Below, one piece after another: positions 18,151-27,712 of a stretch of DNA of 64,000 nucleotides. Position numbers and translations under genes: made by a program. Below the pieces are notes generated by a model, which worked only from the letters and a program-made list of their open reading frames with translations, did no database searches and was not told the DNA's origin. This DNA is from Actinomycetes bacterium (lineage in GTDB: Bacteria > Actinomycetota > Actinomycetes > Mycobacteriales > Mycobacteriaceae), in contig JAEYMI010000071.1 of assembly GCA_023461275.1 (NCBI GenBank), positions 1-64,000 of the forward strand, in the 5' to 3' direction. Each line of letters starts with the position of its first letter. Positions within the stretch are counted from its first letter, which is position 1.

Positions 18151-19107
18151 ATGCGTGACCTCTACCCCGCGATCGACCCGTACGACCACGGCCATCTCGA
18201 TGTCGGTGACGGACAACAGATCTACTGGGAATGCTCCGGCAACCCCGAGGGCAAACCAGCGGTCTTCGTGCACGGTGGACCAGGCGGCGGCACCGCGCCG
18301 GATCAACGACGATTCTTCGATCCGACGCGGTATCGCATCGTCCTGTTCGATCAGCGGGGTTGCGGACAATCGCGTCCCCACATCGCCGATGGCGCCGACC
18401 TGTCGGTCAACACCACCGGCCATCTGATCGCCGACATCGAGCGTTTGCGTGAGCATCTCGACATCGACCGCTGGCTGGTGTTCGGCGGCTCCTGGGGCTC
18501 GACGCTGGGCCTTGCCTACGCACAGAGCCACCCCGACCGGGTAACCGAACTGGTCCTGCGTGGCATCTTTCTGCTGCGCCGCAGCGAGATCGACTGGTAC
18601 TACAACGGCGGTGCGGCGCATATCTACCCCGATGAATGGGAGTCCTACCTCGCACCCATCCCCGCCGACGAGCGCGATGGCGACCTGGTGGCCGCCTACC
18701 ACCGTCTGCTCACCTCCGACGACCCCGACGTCGCGCGTCGAGCCGCGGTGGCCTGGACAACATGGGAACAGTCGACGAGTTACCTGATCCCCAAACGTGA
18801 CGATGACGACGGCAATGATCGGTTCGCGCTCGCCTTCGCGTCGATCGAGAACCATTACTTCATCAACGGTGGATTCCTGCGTGAGGGACAACTTCTCGAG
18901 GACATCGCGACGATCGCGCACATTCCAGCGGTCATCGTGCAGGGCCGCTATGACGTCGTCTGCCCGATGGTCAGCGCCTGGGACCTCCATCGCGCGTGGC
19001 CATCGGCACAGCTGAAGATCGTCGGCGATGCCGGCCACGCCTCCTTCGAAACCGGCATCAAACATCACCTCGTCGAGGCCACCGACACTTTCGCCGACCG
19101 CGGTTGA
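18151..19107 (+). CDS. pip: Prolyl aminopeptidase (proline iminopeptidase)
   Basis: A 318-residue alpha/beta hydrolase that removes N-terminal proline. It has the oxyanion segment HGGPGGG, DQRGCGQSRPH, nucleophile Ser114 in GGSWGS, and the family cap-domain pattern WTTWEQSTSYL. The C-terminal Asp lies in VQGRYDVVCPM and the His in GDAGHASFE. Length matches the S33 family. Same strand as panB, 64 bases apart; probably its own promoter. Confidence 0.93.
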   Translation: MRDLYPAIDPYDHGHLDVGDGQQIYWECSGNPEGKPAVFVHGGPGGGTAPDQRRFFDPTRYRIVLFDQRGCGQSRPHIADGADLSVNTTGHLIADIERLREHLDIDRWLVFGGSWGSTLGLAYAQSHPDRVTELVLRGIFLLRRSEIDWYYNGGAAHIYPDEWESYLAPIPADERDGDLVAAYHRLLTSDDPDVARRAAVAWTTWEQSTSYLIPKRDDDDGNDRFALAFASIENHYFINGGFLREGQLLEDIATIAHIPAVIVQGRYDVVCPMVSAWDLHRAWPSAQLKIVGDAGHASFETGIKHHLVEATDTFADRG

Positions 19108-19161
19108 GCGCCACCTAGACTGAAGAAGAATTCGGACATCGCCCAGCAGGAGGAGATTCAG

Positions 19162-20658
19162 GTGGCGCCCATCGAACAGGTCGAGGTCGAACTGAAATTC
19201 GACGTCGACGCCACGACCGTCGCCCCGGATCTGCGGGTCCTGCCCGGTGTCGTCGGATCGCGTTCACCTGAGACATTCGCGCTCGACGCAACGTATTTCG
19301 ACACCGAGAACCTTGATCTGGCCACCAACCGAATCACGTTGCGTCGCCGCACCGGCGGACACGACGGCGGATGGCACCTCAAGCGCCCGGCGTCGGCCGG
19401 GGCGCGTAAAGAGACGCAGATCGGATTCGACGAGGCTCCGGCCGACGGCGATCTGCCCACCGAACTGCTGACCCCGGTGCTGGCACTGACCCGCTCGCGC
19501 AGCCTGATCCCGGTGGCCGCGATCTCCACGACCCGGACCATCACCACCTTGCTCGGCGACGACGAGCGTCCGATCGCGGAGTTCGCCGACGACGCGGTCA
19601 CCGCACAATCCCTACTGCCCGGCGGAGCATCCCAGCAGTGGAACGAATGGGAGTTCGAGCTGCTCGGCGACTCCGGGGACACCAAGCTGCTCAAGGCGGC
19701 GAGCAAGCTGCTGCGCGGAGCAGGCGGACGGGCACCGTCGAGTGCCTCGAAGCTCGCCCGGGCGATCGGCACGACGCCGACGACCCTCGGGTCACCGCAC
19801 ATCGGAAAGCGGCCCACCGCACTGGAACTCGTGGTCACCGACATCGCCATCCACCGCAACTCGCTGATCGCCTACGACCCGCTGGTTCGGATCGACGCAC
19901 CCGATGCGGTTCACCAGATGCGGGTGGCGACGCGACGGCTGCGCAGCATCCTGTCCGGATTCCCGACCGTCCTCGACTCGTCGCGCACCGAACACATCAA
20001 CAGCGAGCTGCAGCTCCTCGCGCGCATTCTGGGCGAGGCGCGCGACTCCGAGGTGCAGCTCGAGATCGACTCGTCGCTGCTCCGCGACGAGAACGCCTCA
20101 CCGGAATTGATTGCCGCACTGACCGGTTCGGAGAATGCGGTGCACGATCGCGCCATCGCTGCGGCTCATGCGGCCATGAGCTCCGACCGGTACTTCCGCC
20201 TTCTCGACGCCATCGACGAGCTGATCGCGGGACCACCGGCCGGACCCGATGCCGAGATCTCCGCGGAAAAAGCGGTCGACAGGGCAATCGCCAAGAACCG
20301 CAAGAAGATCAAGGCCGCACAGGCAGAACTATCGGCGTTGCAGGAAGGCTCGCCGGAATGGCAGGAGCAACTGCACACCATCCGCAAGCGGGCCAAGAAG
20401 CTGCGCTACAGCACCGATGCCGCCGAACCGCTCGGCAACAAGAAGTACCGCGCGATCGCCAAGGTGGCCAAGAACATTCAGTCCACGCTCGGCGATGTCA
20501 ACGACATCCACCTCAACCGCGCCCACATCGCCGACGTGCTTGCTTCCCAAACGCTGTCCCCTGCGGACGCGTTCGTGTTGGGGCGGATCGACGCCCGGCA
20601 GCAGGCCGACGCCGCACGCGCGGTGGATGCCTACCGCAAGGCGACCGCCGAACTCTAG
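19162..20658 (+). CDS. CYTH and CHAD domain-containing protein (Rv2226-like)
   Basis: A 498-residue two-domain protein. The N-terminal CYTH (triphosphate tunnel) domain spans about residues 1-205 with the signature E-x-E-x-K in VEVELKFD. The C-terminal CHAD domain spans about 215-495, is all-helical, and has the conserved histidines in VHQMRVATRRLRS and HTIRKRAKKLRY. CYTH domains bind or hydrolyse triphosphates and CHAD domains bind polyphosphate, so a role in polyphosphate metabolism is likely. GGAGGAG precedes the GTG start. Confidence 0.93.
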   Translation: MAPIEQVEVELKFDVDATTVAPDLRVLPGVVGSRSPETFALDATYFDTENLDLATNRITLRRRTGGHDGGWHLKRPASAGARKETQIGFDEAPADGDLPTELLTPVLALTRSRSLIPVAAISTTRTITTLLGDDERPIAEFADDAVTAQSLLPGGASQQWNEWEFELLGDSGDTKLLKAASKLLRGAGGRAPSSASKLARAIGTTPTTLGSPHIGKRPTALELVVTDIAIHRNSLIAYDPLVRIDAPDAVHQMRVATRRLRSILSGFPTVLDSSRTEHINSELQLLARILGEARDSEVQLEIDSSLLRDENASPELIAALTGSENAVHDRAIAAAHAAMSSDRYFRLLDAIDELIAGPPAGPDAEISAEKAVDRAIAKNRKKIKAAQAELSALQEGSPEWQEQLHTIRKRAKKLRYSTDAAEPLGNKKYRAIAKVAKNIQSTLGDVNDIHLNRAHIADVLASQTLSPADAFVLGRIDARQQADAARAVDAYRKATAEL

Positions 20659-22406
20659 TCTCGATGTAGTCGACGCAGCAGCAGCTCGGTCTTGGCGTCG
20701 GTCCATCCGGGCGGCTGAAGGATGCGCGACCACGCGTACGGGATCGCCTCCATGTAGTTGTGGCCGTGTCCATCGGGCACGTTGACAGAGACCGCCATGT
20801 CGGCCGAGGTCTGCAGGAACGTGACCAGCGGAATCCAGTGCATCGCACCGAGGACGTCGCGGCCACGAGGTTCGCGGAGCCAATCCGGTTCGTTCAGGAT
20901 CAGTGCCGGGTTCCACCACGCGATCGGATCCGACGCGTGCTGCAGGTACACGATCCGCGGGCCCGGCCACGGGGCGTCGGGCCGATTCAGATCACCCTCG
21001 TCGGCGATGAAGCGGACGTGCTGACCATCGTCGACGATCGGCAACACCTGCGGTGATCCCGGCTCACGCGAGCTGGTGGCATCCGCCCAGAGGGCGTTGT
21101 TGAATGTCGGCCCGACCAGCAATGCCCCGTCCGTACGTGCGGCGATGGTGGGGACCGTCCCGAAAGCGGCTTCGGCACCGAAGGATCCGAGGCTCTCGCC
21201 GAAGACGACGAGCTTGGGTCGTTGCGCCTCGGGCATGGCGCGGATCTTCGCGTCCACGGCCTCGAACAATGCACTGCCGGCCTGCCGGGCACGCGCACTG
21301 TCGACCAGGAACGACAACCAACTCGGCAGATATGAGTACTGCATCGACACCACCGCGGTGTCGCCGTTGTACATGTACTCCAACGAGTCGACGGTGGCCT
21401 TGTTCAGCCAGCCCGATCCGGTCGCCGAACCGATCGCGACCACCGCGCGGTTGAGTCCGCCGGTACGTTCCAACTCATTGGCGGCCAGCTGCGCGTTGGC
21501 GCGCAGGTCGTCTCCGGACCCCAATCCGACGAACACCCGGATCGGCTCCTGCGCGGGAGCCTGGTTGAAGACCGACAGTGCCCCGACGTCGGGGCCGCCG
21601 GAGACCAGGACGCGTCCCTCGCGGCCCAACGATTCCCACGACACCAGCGATTGCGGGCCACCCGAGCGCAGCGTCGAGGTCGGTGGTGTCGATGTCGGGC
21701 GCACCTCGTCGTTGGCGGCGGCAAAGCTGGCATTGAGCCACTGCATCGAATAGTTCGCGACCGCACCGTTGAGGATGAACACCGTCAACAGCACCGCGAC
21801 CGTCGCCCCGGCGACGACCGACACCCTGGGCGGCGCGAATCGATTGAGTTGGCGAACCAACCAACGAACGGCACTCCCCCAACCTTGACCGATGAGCATC
21901 AGGATCACGAAGACCACGACCCCGACGACGGCGATCACCGGATACGCCGTCCACGACAGGTTCTCGACGCCCATCATGTTGCGAATCTCGGTCTGCCAGA
22001 CGGAGAACCAGTAGAACATGATCGCGGTGCCGATCACGTAGATCACCGCGAGGGCGATCCAGATCACCGGCCGCGGACTCGGCCATCGCTTGTCGCGCGA
22101 GATCATGAATCGGGCCAGCCATGCGAAGAACACGCCCACGCCGTAGCCGATCGCCTGCGCCCCGCCACCGACGATGCCCTGGAATACCGGCCCGCGGGGC
22201 AGCAGCGACGGCGTGACCGACAGCCACAGGAAGATGGTGGCCATCACGACGCCGGTGAAGCTGATGCGGTGGAGGTAGCGCTGCCACCAGCGTTGTGTGC
22301 TCGACGCCTCCGGCGCATCACCGGTGGTCGTCACCGGTTCCGCGGTCGGGTCGACGTCGTCGGTATCGGTTGCCGGCGTTTGCGATGTCACAAAGGCATT
22401 GAACAC
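20655..22406 (-). CDS. Membrane alpha/beta-hydrolase (Abhydrolase_9 family)
   Basis: A 583-residue protein. About four or five hydrophobic helices fill residues 40-270 (with LPRGPVFQGIVGGGAQAIGY typical of the family's N-terminal domain). A C-terminal alpha/beta-hydrolase domain follows, with VFGESLGSFGAEAAFG as the nucleophile elbow and a C-terminal NVPDGHGHNY carrying the likely His. Family members are common in Actinobacteria; substrate unknown, a cell-envelope lipid is plausible. Its stop overlaps the end of the convergent CYTH-CHAD gene by 4 bases. Confidence 0.85.
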   Translation of the reverse strand: MFNAFVTSQTPATDTDDVDPTAEPVTTTGDAPEASSTQRWWQRYLHRISFTGVVMATIFLWLSVTPSLLPRGPVFQGIVGGGAQAIGYGVGVFFAWLARFMISRDKRWPSPRPVIWIALAVIYVIGTAIMFYWFSVWQTEIRNMMGVENLSWTAYPVIAVVGVVVFVILMLIGQGWGSAVRWLVRQLNRFAPPRVSVVAGATVAVLLTVFILNGAVANYSMQWLNASFAAANDEVRPTSTPPTSTLRSGGPQSLVSWESLGREGRVLVSGGPDVGALSVFNQAPAQEPIRVFVGLGSGDDLRANAQLAANELERTGGLNRAVVAIGSATGSGWLNKATVDSLEYMYNGDTAVVSMQYSYLPSWLSFLVDSARARQAGSALFEAVDAKIRAMPEAQRPKLVVFGESLGSFGAEAAFGTVPTIAARTDGALLVGPTFNNALWADATSSREPGSPQVLPIVDDGQHVRFIADEGDLNRPDAPWPGPRIVYLQHASDPIAWWNPALILNEPDWLREPRGRDVLGAMHWIPLVTFLQTSADMAVSVNVPDGHGHNYMEAIPYAWSRILQPPGWTDAKTELLLRRLHRD

Positions 22407-22447
22407 TATCGTGAACGTGGTGGCAGCGATTGGATCGTCGGAGGAGT

Positions 22448-23197
22448 GTGGTCATCGTCGAGTCACGACCTGAGCCCATTCGGCTGCCGGCATCGGCGCG
22501 GCGGCTGGTGTGGACGTTGCTCTGCGTTTCGGTGATCTTGATGGCCGGCGCGGAGTTGATCGCACACCTCCATCCGTTCGCCGGCGCCGAGTGGGTCATC
22601 GCGGCGACGTCGGTGATCGTCGCGGTCATCGCCGTCGCGGGTCCACTGCGGATGTCGGACCTCGGCCTGTCACGGGCGACGCTGCCGATCGGGTTGCGCT
22701 ATGCGGCGGTCATTGTCGCAGCGGCCGCAACCGTGGTGGCGGTGGGCGTCGGGTGGCCGCTCACCCGCGAGTTGTTCCTCAATGACCGCTATACCGACGC
22801 CCGCGCCGCGGTGGTCGCCGCCCTCGTGGTGATCCCGCTGCTGACGGTCATCCCCGAGGAGTTGTTCTTCCGGGGCGTGATGCTCGGAGGCTTGGAGCGG
22901 TTGTACCCGGGCCGCACCGGACTCATCGCCCAAGCACTGTGGTTCGGCCTCTGGCATGTGTTGTCGTCGTTGGATCTGACCGCCGAGAATGCCGGGCTGA
23001 CAAAGATTTTCGGGTCCGGGACGGTTGCCGCGCTGGCCGGTGTGCTGCTCGCGGTGGCGGTGACGACGGCGGCCGGTTTCCTGCTCGGGTGGCTGCGCGT
23101 GCGCAGCGGCAGTCTGTTGGCACCGATCGCGCTGCACTGGGCCGCCAACGGAATGGGCGCCATCGCCTCGGCGCTCGCATGGCAGCTGACCGGGTGA
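22448..23197 (+). CDS. CPBP family intramembrane metalloprotease
   Basis: About 249 residues with seven or eight hydrophobic helices and the Abi/CPBP signature: EELFFRG, then ALWFGLWH, then a late HWAANG. The first Glu pair and two His residues are the proposed metal ligands. Such proteases act like CAAX proteases or Rce1 inside the membrane; target unknown. The start is uncertain: GTG at 22448 has GGAGG only three bases away, TTG at 22430 has none. Divergent from the membrane hydrolase. Confidence 0.85.
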   Translation: MVIVESRPEPIRLPASARRLVWTLLCVSVILMAGAELIAHLHPFAGAEWVIAATSVIVAVIAVAGPLRMSDLGLSRATLPIGLRYAAVIVAAAATVVAVGVGWPLTRELFLNDRYTDARAAVVAALVVIPLLTVIPEELFFRGVMLGGLERLYPGRTGLIAQALWFGLWHVLSSLDLTAENAGLTKIFGSGTVAALAGVLLAVAVTTAAGFLLGWLRVRSGSLLAPIALHWAANGMGAIASALAWQLTG

Positions 23198-23204
23198 CGC
23201 GGGT

Positions 23205-24647
23205 TCAGGCCGGGGGCACGTCCACCGGCCGGAACCGTACCGACCGCTGTGCCGGGTCGGCGGATTCGAGTTCGACCGAGATCACCCGACCTTGTTCGGG
23301 CGCACCGCTGCACGGCGCGATCACGGCGGGCTCGGTGATGAAAATCTGCGCGGGTCGTCGGTCGTCGGCGTCGTGCAGTACGACGGCGTCGAACTGTTCA
23401 CCGACCCGGTCGGCGAGCACTGTCGCCTCGGCCAGATCGATACTCATCCGGTTGGCCGACGCCCCAAGTGAATCCGCCGACCGCAGGATCTTCGGCAGTG
23501 TCGGCAATGCGCGGTTCACCCACTCCGGCACCGGTTTTCCCGACGTCACCGACAAGCACACCTCGGTGGCGAATCGATCACCGAGACGGCGTAGCGGCGC
23601 GGTCACGTGCGCGTAGACACCGGCGATCGCCGAGTGCATAAGCCGTTCGGGCGGCAGAGATTGGGACTGCGGGGTTTCGCCGTCTCCGCCGAGAACCGCG
23701 TAGTCCGCGCCGCGCATCATCCCACTCGCGGTCGACATCAGCGCCAGCGTGCTCGGTTGGTCCGGTGACAGACCCGCCAGGAACTGTCCCGGCGTCGCAC
23801 CGTCGGGCCACGGCACTCCCAGGGCCTTGGCCGCCTTGCGCAGCCCGGCGATCGCCGCATTCGTGGCCGGCGGCAAGGTACGCAGCATTCCGACGCCGGC
23901 ATCGCGCATGATGGTGCCGGCACACATTCCGGTCAGCAGCGAGAGCTCGGAGTTCCACACATCGGCCGGGGTGTGCGGCGCGATGGTCAGCGACCATCCG
24001 TCGGCGTCGCGGACCACCTCCTGATCGGGCAGATCCAATTCGACGGCACCGCGGTCGAGAGCCACTTTTCGACGCAGTTCCCCGAAGGCGGGCAGCGCCG
24101 TGATCGACGGATGCAATCGTCCGGCTGCTGCGTCGGCGGATACGCCCGCGTAGTTGAGTTTGGCGACGGAGCGGACAGTCGATCGTCGGACCGCGACGTC
24201 GGCCACCTGTCCATGCGGGTCGACGCGGATGGTCCACCGGACCGCCGGTCTGATCTGGTCGGGCAGCAGCGAACCGTCTCCCTCCGACAGCGACCGCGGG
24301 TGCAGCGGTACCGATCCGTCCGGGAAGTAGAGAGTCGTGCCGCGGCGTCGACTCTCCTGATCGAGCGCACCCTCCGGGATGACCAGCGCGGCAACATCGG
24401 CGATCGCATAGTTGACGACGAATCCGTCGGCGTCGGCCGCAATGTGCACCGCCTGATCAAGATCCATCGAGGTCGGTGGATCGATGGTGACGAACGCGAT
24501 CCCGGTGGCGTCGTCGCGTTCATCGGCACACCGATCTGCTGCGTGATCGGCCTCGGATTGGGCTTCGGCACCGTAATCCTCGGCCACACCGAGTTCATGC
24601 CGAATGGCATCGAAATCGAGGTCGGGAGCGAAGAGTCTGCGCTGCAC
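23205..24647 (-). CDS. RNB-domain exoribonuclease (RNase II family)
   Basis: A 480-residue single-strand 3'-5' exoribonuclease with the RNB catalytic core. DPPTSMDLDQA (about residues 56-66) provides the metal-binding Asp cluster, and the central HAPLRR-type motif reads YAHVTAPLRRLGDR. It lacks the long N-terminal cold-shock domains of RNase R and is typical of short actinobacterial members. GTG start at 24647. It lies just downstream of the rnpB gene on the same strand. Confidence 0.92.
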   Translation of the reverse strand: MQRRLFAPDLDFDAIRHELGVAEDYGAEAQSEADHAADRCADERDDATGIAFVTIDPPTSMDLDQAVHIAADADGFVVNYAIADVAALVIPEGALDQESRRRGTTLYFPDGSVPLHPRSLSEGDGSLLPDQIRPAVRWTIRVDPHGQVADVAVRRSTVRSVAKLNYAGVSADAAAGRLHPSITALPAFGELRRKVALDRGAVELDLPDQEVVRDADGWSLTIAPHTPADVWNSELSLLTGMCAGTIMRDAGVGMLRTLPPATNAAIAGLRKAAKALGVPWPDGATPGQFLAGLSPDQPSTLALMSTASGMMRGADYAVLGGDGETPQSQSLPPERLMHSAIAGVYAHVTAPLRRLGDRFATEVCLSVTSGKPVPEWVNRALPTLPKILRSADSLGASANRMSIDLAEATVLADRVGEQFDAVVLHDADDRRPAQIFITEPAVIAPCSGAPEQGRVISVELESADPAQRSVRFRPVDVPPA

Positions 24648-24652
24648 GCCTC

Positions 24653-24683
24653 GACACTAATGCCCGGGGACACTAATGCCCGG
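24653..24683. repeat. 16-bp tandem duplication before the RNB gene
   Basis: GACACTAATGCCCGGG occurs at 24653-24668 and again, with the last base changed, at 24669-24684. It fills the space between the 3' end of rnpB and the RNB start codon, and probably arose by slippage. It may affect the RNB leader. Confidence 0.7.
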
Positions 24684-24696
24684 ACAGGCACGCGCG

Positions 24697-25118
<422 letters not shown>

Positions 25119-25140
25119 ACACAGAATAGCCCGGCCGGCG

Positions 25141-25830
25141 TCAGTCGAGATGGCCGGTGTCGTTGACCAGCCGCACCACCGACCCGCCGTCGGGGTAGTA
25201 CTCGGCGATCGACAGTGATGCCAGATCCAGATGCAACCGGAACAGCAGTTCGGGTCCGACGCCGAGCGCGTCGCGCAGCAGTGTCTTGATCGGGGTGACA
25301 TGCGAGACGATCAGGACCGTCTGTCCCGGATAGCGCTGCAGCAGATCGTCTTTCGCGGCGATCACCCGTCGGGCCACCTCATCGAAGCTCTCGCCGCCGG
25401 GTGTGGGTACGCCCGGATCGCCGAGCCACCGGGCGTGCAGATCCGGATCCTGTTGCGCGGCTTCGGGAAAGGTCAATCCCTCCCAGGAGCCGAAGTCGGT
25501 CTCGATGAAACCGTCGTCGACTGTGACGTCGAGTCCCACGCGGTCGGCGACGGCCTGCGCGGTGACCCGCGCCCGTGACAACGGAGAGCTGACGATTGCG
25601 TCGATGCCGCCGAGTTTTTCCAGCCGCTCCCCTACCGCGGCGGCCTGCGTCCGGCCGACGTCGCTGAGATCGGGGTTGCCGCGGCCGGAGTAGCGTCGCT
25701 CCACCGACAAGGCGGTCTGACCGTGGCGCAGCAACAACAGCCTGGTGGGGGCGCTTCGCTTGCCCTGCCAGTTCGGCGTCGGTCGCGGCGCGGCGTTCGA
25801 CGTCGACTCTGTCACGGCAGTTCGGGTCAC
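25141..25830 (-). CDS. Histidine phosphatase (phosphoglycerate-mutase-like; Rv2228c C-terminal half)
   Basis: About 229 residues with the phospho-acceptor LLLRHGQT, then SSPLSRARVTAQ, the acid Glu in IETDFGSWEG and the second His in IVSHVTPI. In M. tuberculosis the homologue Rv2228c is a fusion of RNase HI and this phosphatase, linked to cobalamin synthesis; here the RNase HI half is absent and only a 40-residue Pro/Thr linker remains. The GTG at 25830 overlaps the zinc-ribbon gene stop (GTGA). Confidence 0.9.
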   Translation of the reverse strand: MTRTAVTESTSNAAPRPTPNWQGKRSAPTRLLLLRHGQTALSVERRYSGRGNPDLSDVGRTQAAAVGERLEKLGGIDAIVSSPLSRARVTAQAVADRVGLDVTVDDGFIETDFGSWEGLTFPEAAQQDPDLHARWLGDPGVPTPGGESFDEVARRVIAAKDDLLQRYPGQTVLIVSHVTPIKTLLRDALGVGPELLFRLHLDLASLSIAEYYPDGGSVVRLVNDTGHLD

Positions 25831-26567
25831 GGCAGTCCCGACTCGTTCGTCCGTATCAGGATCGCTCCGCATTCCTCACACCGGACAACCTCGTCGGCAT
25901 CCTTGGCACTGATACCCGCCAGCGTTCCGCGATCGAGTTCCATCCGGCATGCCCCGCACCTGCGAGCACGTAATAATCCGGCCCCGACATGACCGGAAGC
26001 GCGCTGCTTGTCATAGATCGCGAGCAGTTCGGTCGGCACCTCGACAACCAGCTGCTCACGACGCTCGGTGGCCGCCGACAGCTGCTCGGTGATCTTCGCG
26101 GTCGACGCCGTCCGGCGGTCCTGCGCGGCGACCAGCTCGGATTCCAGATGGGCGATGGTGGCGCTGGCCCGCTGCCGCTCTGATTCCAACGCTTCCTGAC
26201 GTTCCATCAGCTCGATGAGTTCTTCCTCGAGCATGGCCCGTCGACGTCCGAGTCCGGCCAGCTCATGCTGCAGTTCGGACAGCGCCTTGGCGGCCAGCCC
26301 GCCGCCGGTGAGTTGCGCCGAGTCCTTGGCCTCGCGGTTGGTCATCCCGGTCATCTCGGCGTCGAGGCGACGGTATTCGCGGTCCAGGTCCTCCGCGGAG
26401 ATCTCCGCGCTCACCAAATCGTCACGCGCCGCGTCGATCTTCTGATCGAGGGCGTCGATCTCGGCGTCCTCGGGCAGATGGTTGAGGCGATGGTCGATGC
26501 GCGCCAACTCGGCGTCGGCGTCCGCCACATCCAGCAGCGTGCGCTGCAGGTCAGGCCTCACTTTCAC
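25827..26567 (-). CDS. C4-type zinc-ribbon, coiled-coil protein (Rv2229c-like)
   Basis: A 246-residue protein. A long antiparallel coiled coil takes up residues 10-180 (heptads such as RIDHRLNHLPEDAEIDALDQ). The C-terminal zinc ribbon has RRCGACRMEL and VRCEECGAIL, giving two CxxC pairs. The family partners with Nif3-like proteins in many genomes, and here both are overlapped by 4 bases at each side (Nif3 upstream, phosphatase downstream). Molecular role not established. Confidence 0.9.
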   Translation of the reverse strand: MKVRPDLQRTLLDVADADAELARIDHRLNHLPEDAEIDALDQKIDAARDDLVSAEISAEDLDREYRRLDAEMTGMTNREAKDSAQLTGGGLAAKALSELQHELAGLGRRRAMLEEELIELMERQEALESERQRASATIAHLESELVAAQDRRTASTAKITEQLSAATERREQLVVEVPTELLAIYDKQRASGHVGAGLLRARRCGACRMELDRGTLAGISAKDADEVVRCEECGAILIRTNESGLP

Positions 26568-27712
26568 GGCATCCTCCGGTCTCTCGGTCCTCCAACGTTA
26601 CGCGCGAGGATCGTGAACGGATCGGTGGGCCGGTCGTAGACCGTCGCGTCGACGTCGACGGCTGAGGCGATCAGCGCCGACACCTGCGCGCACCACGGGA
26701 ATTCGGTACCCCAGTGGCCCGCGTCGATCAATGCGGGCCCGCCGGCGCGCCGGGCCTCGTCGACCGGATGGTGCCGTAAATCGCCGGTCAGGTACGCGTC
26801 GGCGCCCGACCGGGAGGCGGCGGCGAGCAACGAATCGCCCGCACCGCCGCAGACTGCGACGGTGGCGATGATCGCGTCGGGATCGCCGGCGGCCCGCACT
26901 CCCCACGGGGTGCCGAGTCGTTGTGCGGCCAGTTCAGCGAACGCGGCCAACGTCATCGGGTGCTCCAGCGTCCCGACTCGCCCCAACCCGAGGTCACTGT
27001 CGAGTTCGGCGAGCTCGAAGACATCGAAGGCGGGTTCCTCATAGGGATGGGCGCGGCGCAAGGCGTCGAGCATGGCCTGTCGATGATGGCGTGCGGCAAC
27101 CATTTCCACCTTGGCCTCGTCGACTCTGGTGCGCTCTCCGATCTCGCCGAGCGTGGGGTTGGCACCATCGGTGGCCTCGAACTGACCGGTCCCCACCACC
27201 GACCACGAACAGTCGCGGTAGTCGCCGATGTGACCGCCGCCGGCGGCGAACATCGCCTCGGACACCTGCTCGGCGTTGCCCTCGGGAACCATCACCGCCC
27301 ATTTGTCCATGGGCGAGGACGGTTTCGGTTGCAACGGCCGCGTATCGATGATCCCGAGGGCGTCGGCCAGCGCATCGGAGACGCCCGGGCGTGCGCGGTC
27401 GGCATTGGTGTGCGCGGTGAACAGCGCCACCCCGGACCGGATCAGCCGATGAATGACACGTCCTTTGGTGGTGTCGGCGGCGACCGAGTCAACCCCGCGC
27501 AGTAGCAGTGGATGATGCGCGACGATCATCCCGGCGCCGCGGTCGATCGCCCAATCCACCACGGCGTCGGTGACATCCACGCACACTGCGACGCCGGTGA
27601 CCTCGTCGTCGGGGGCGCCACACACCAGCCCGACCGAGTCCCATGGTTCGGCAAGCCGACGCGGATACGCCTCGTCGAGAACTTCGATGATGTCGGATAC
27701 GCGCACGGTCAT
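26564..27712 (-). CDS. Nif3-like dinuclear metal-centre protein
   Basis: A 382-residue member of the Nif3/YbgI family. N- and C-terminal halves form the metal site, with VAHHPLLL near residue 65 and GHWGTEFPW near 340 giving the His/Glu ligands. The central insertion is the PII-like domain found in longer members. Sometimes labelled GTP cyclohydrolase I type 2, but the biochemical role is not proven. It overlaps cobC upstream and the zinc-ribbon gene downstream by 4 bases each. Confidence 0.92.
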   Translation of the reverse strand: MTVRVSDIIEVLDEAYPRRLAEPWDSVGLVCGAPDDEVTGVAVCVDVTDAVVDWAIDRGAGMIVAHHPLLLRGVDSVAADTTKGRVIHRLIRSGVALFTAHTNADRARPGVSDALADALGIIDTRPLQPKPSSPMDKWAVMVPEGNAEQVSEAMFAAGGGHIGDYRDCSWSVVGTGQFEATDGANPTLGEIGERTRVDEAKVEMVAARHHRQAMLDALRRAHPYEEPAFDVFELAELDSDLGLGRVGTLEHPMTLAAFAELAAQRLGTPWGVRAAGDPDAIIATVAVCGGAGDSLLAAASRSGADAYLTGDLRHHPVDEARRAGGPALIDAGHWGTEFPWCAQVSALIASAVDVDATVYDRPTDPFTILARNVGGPRDRRMP

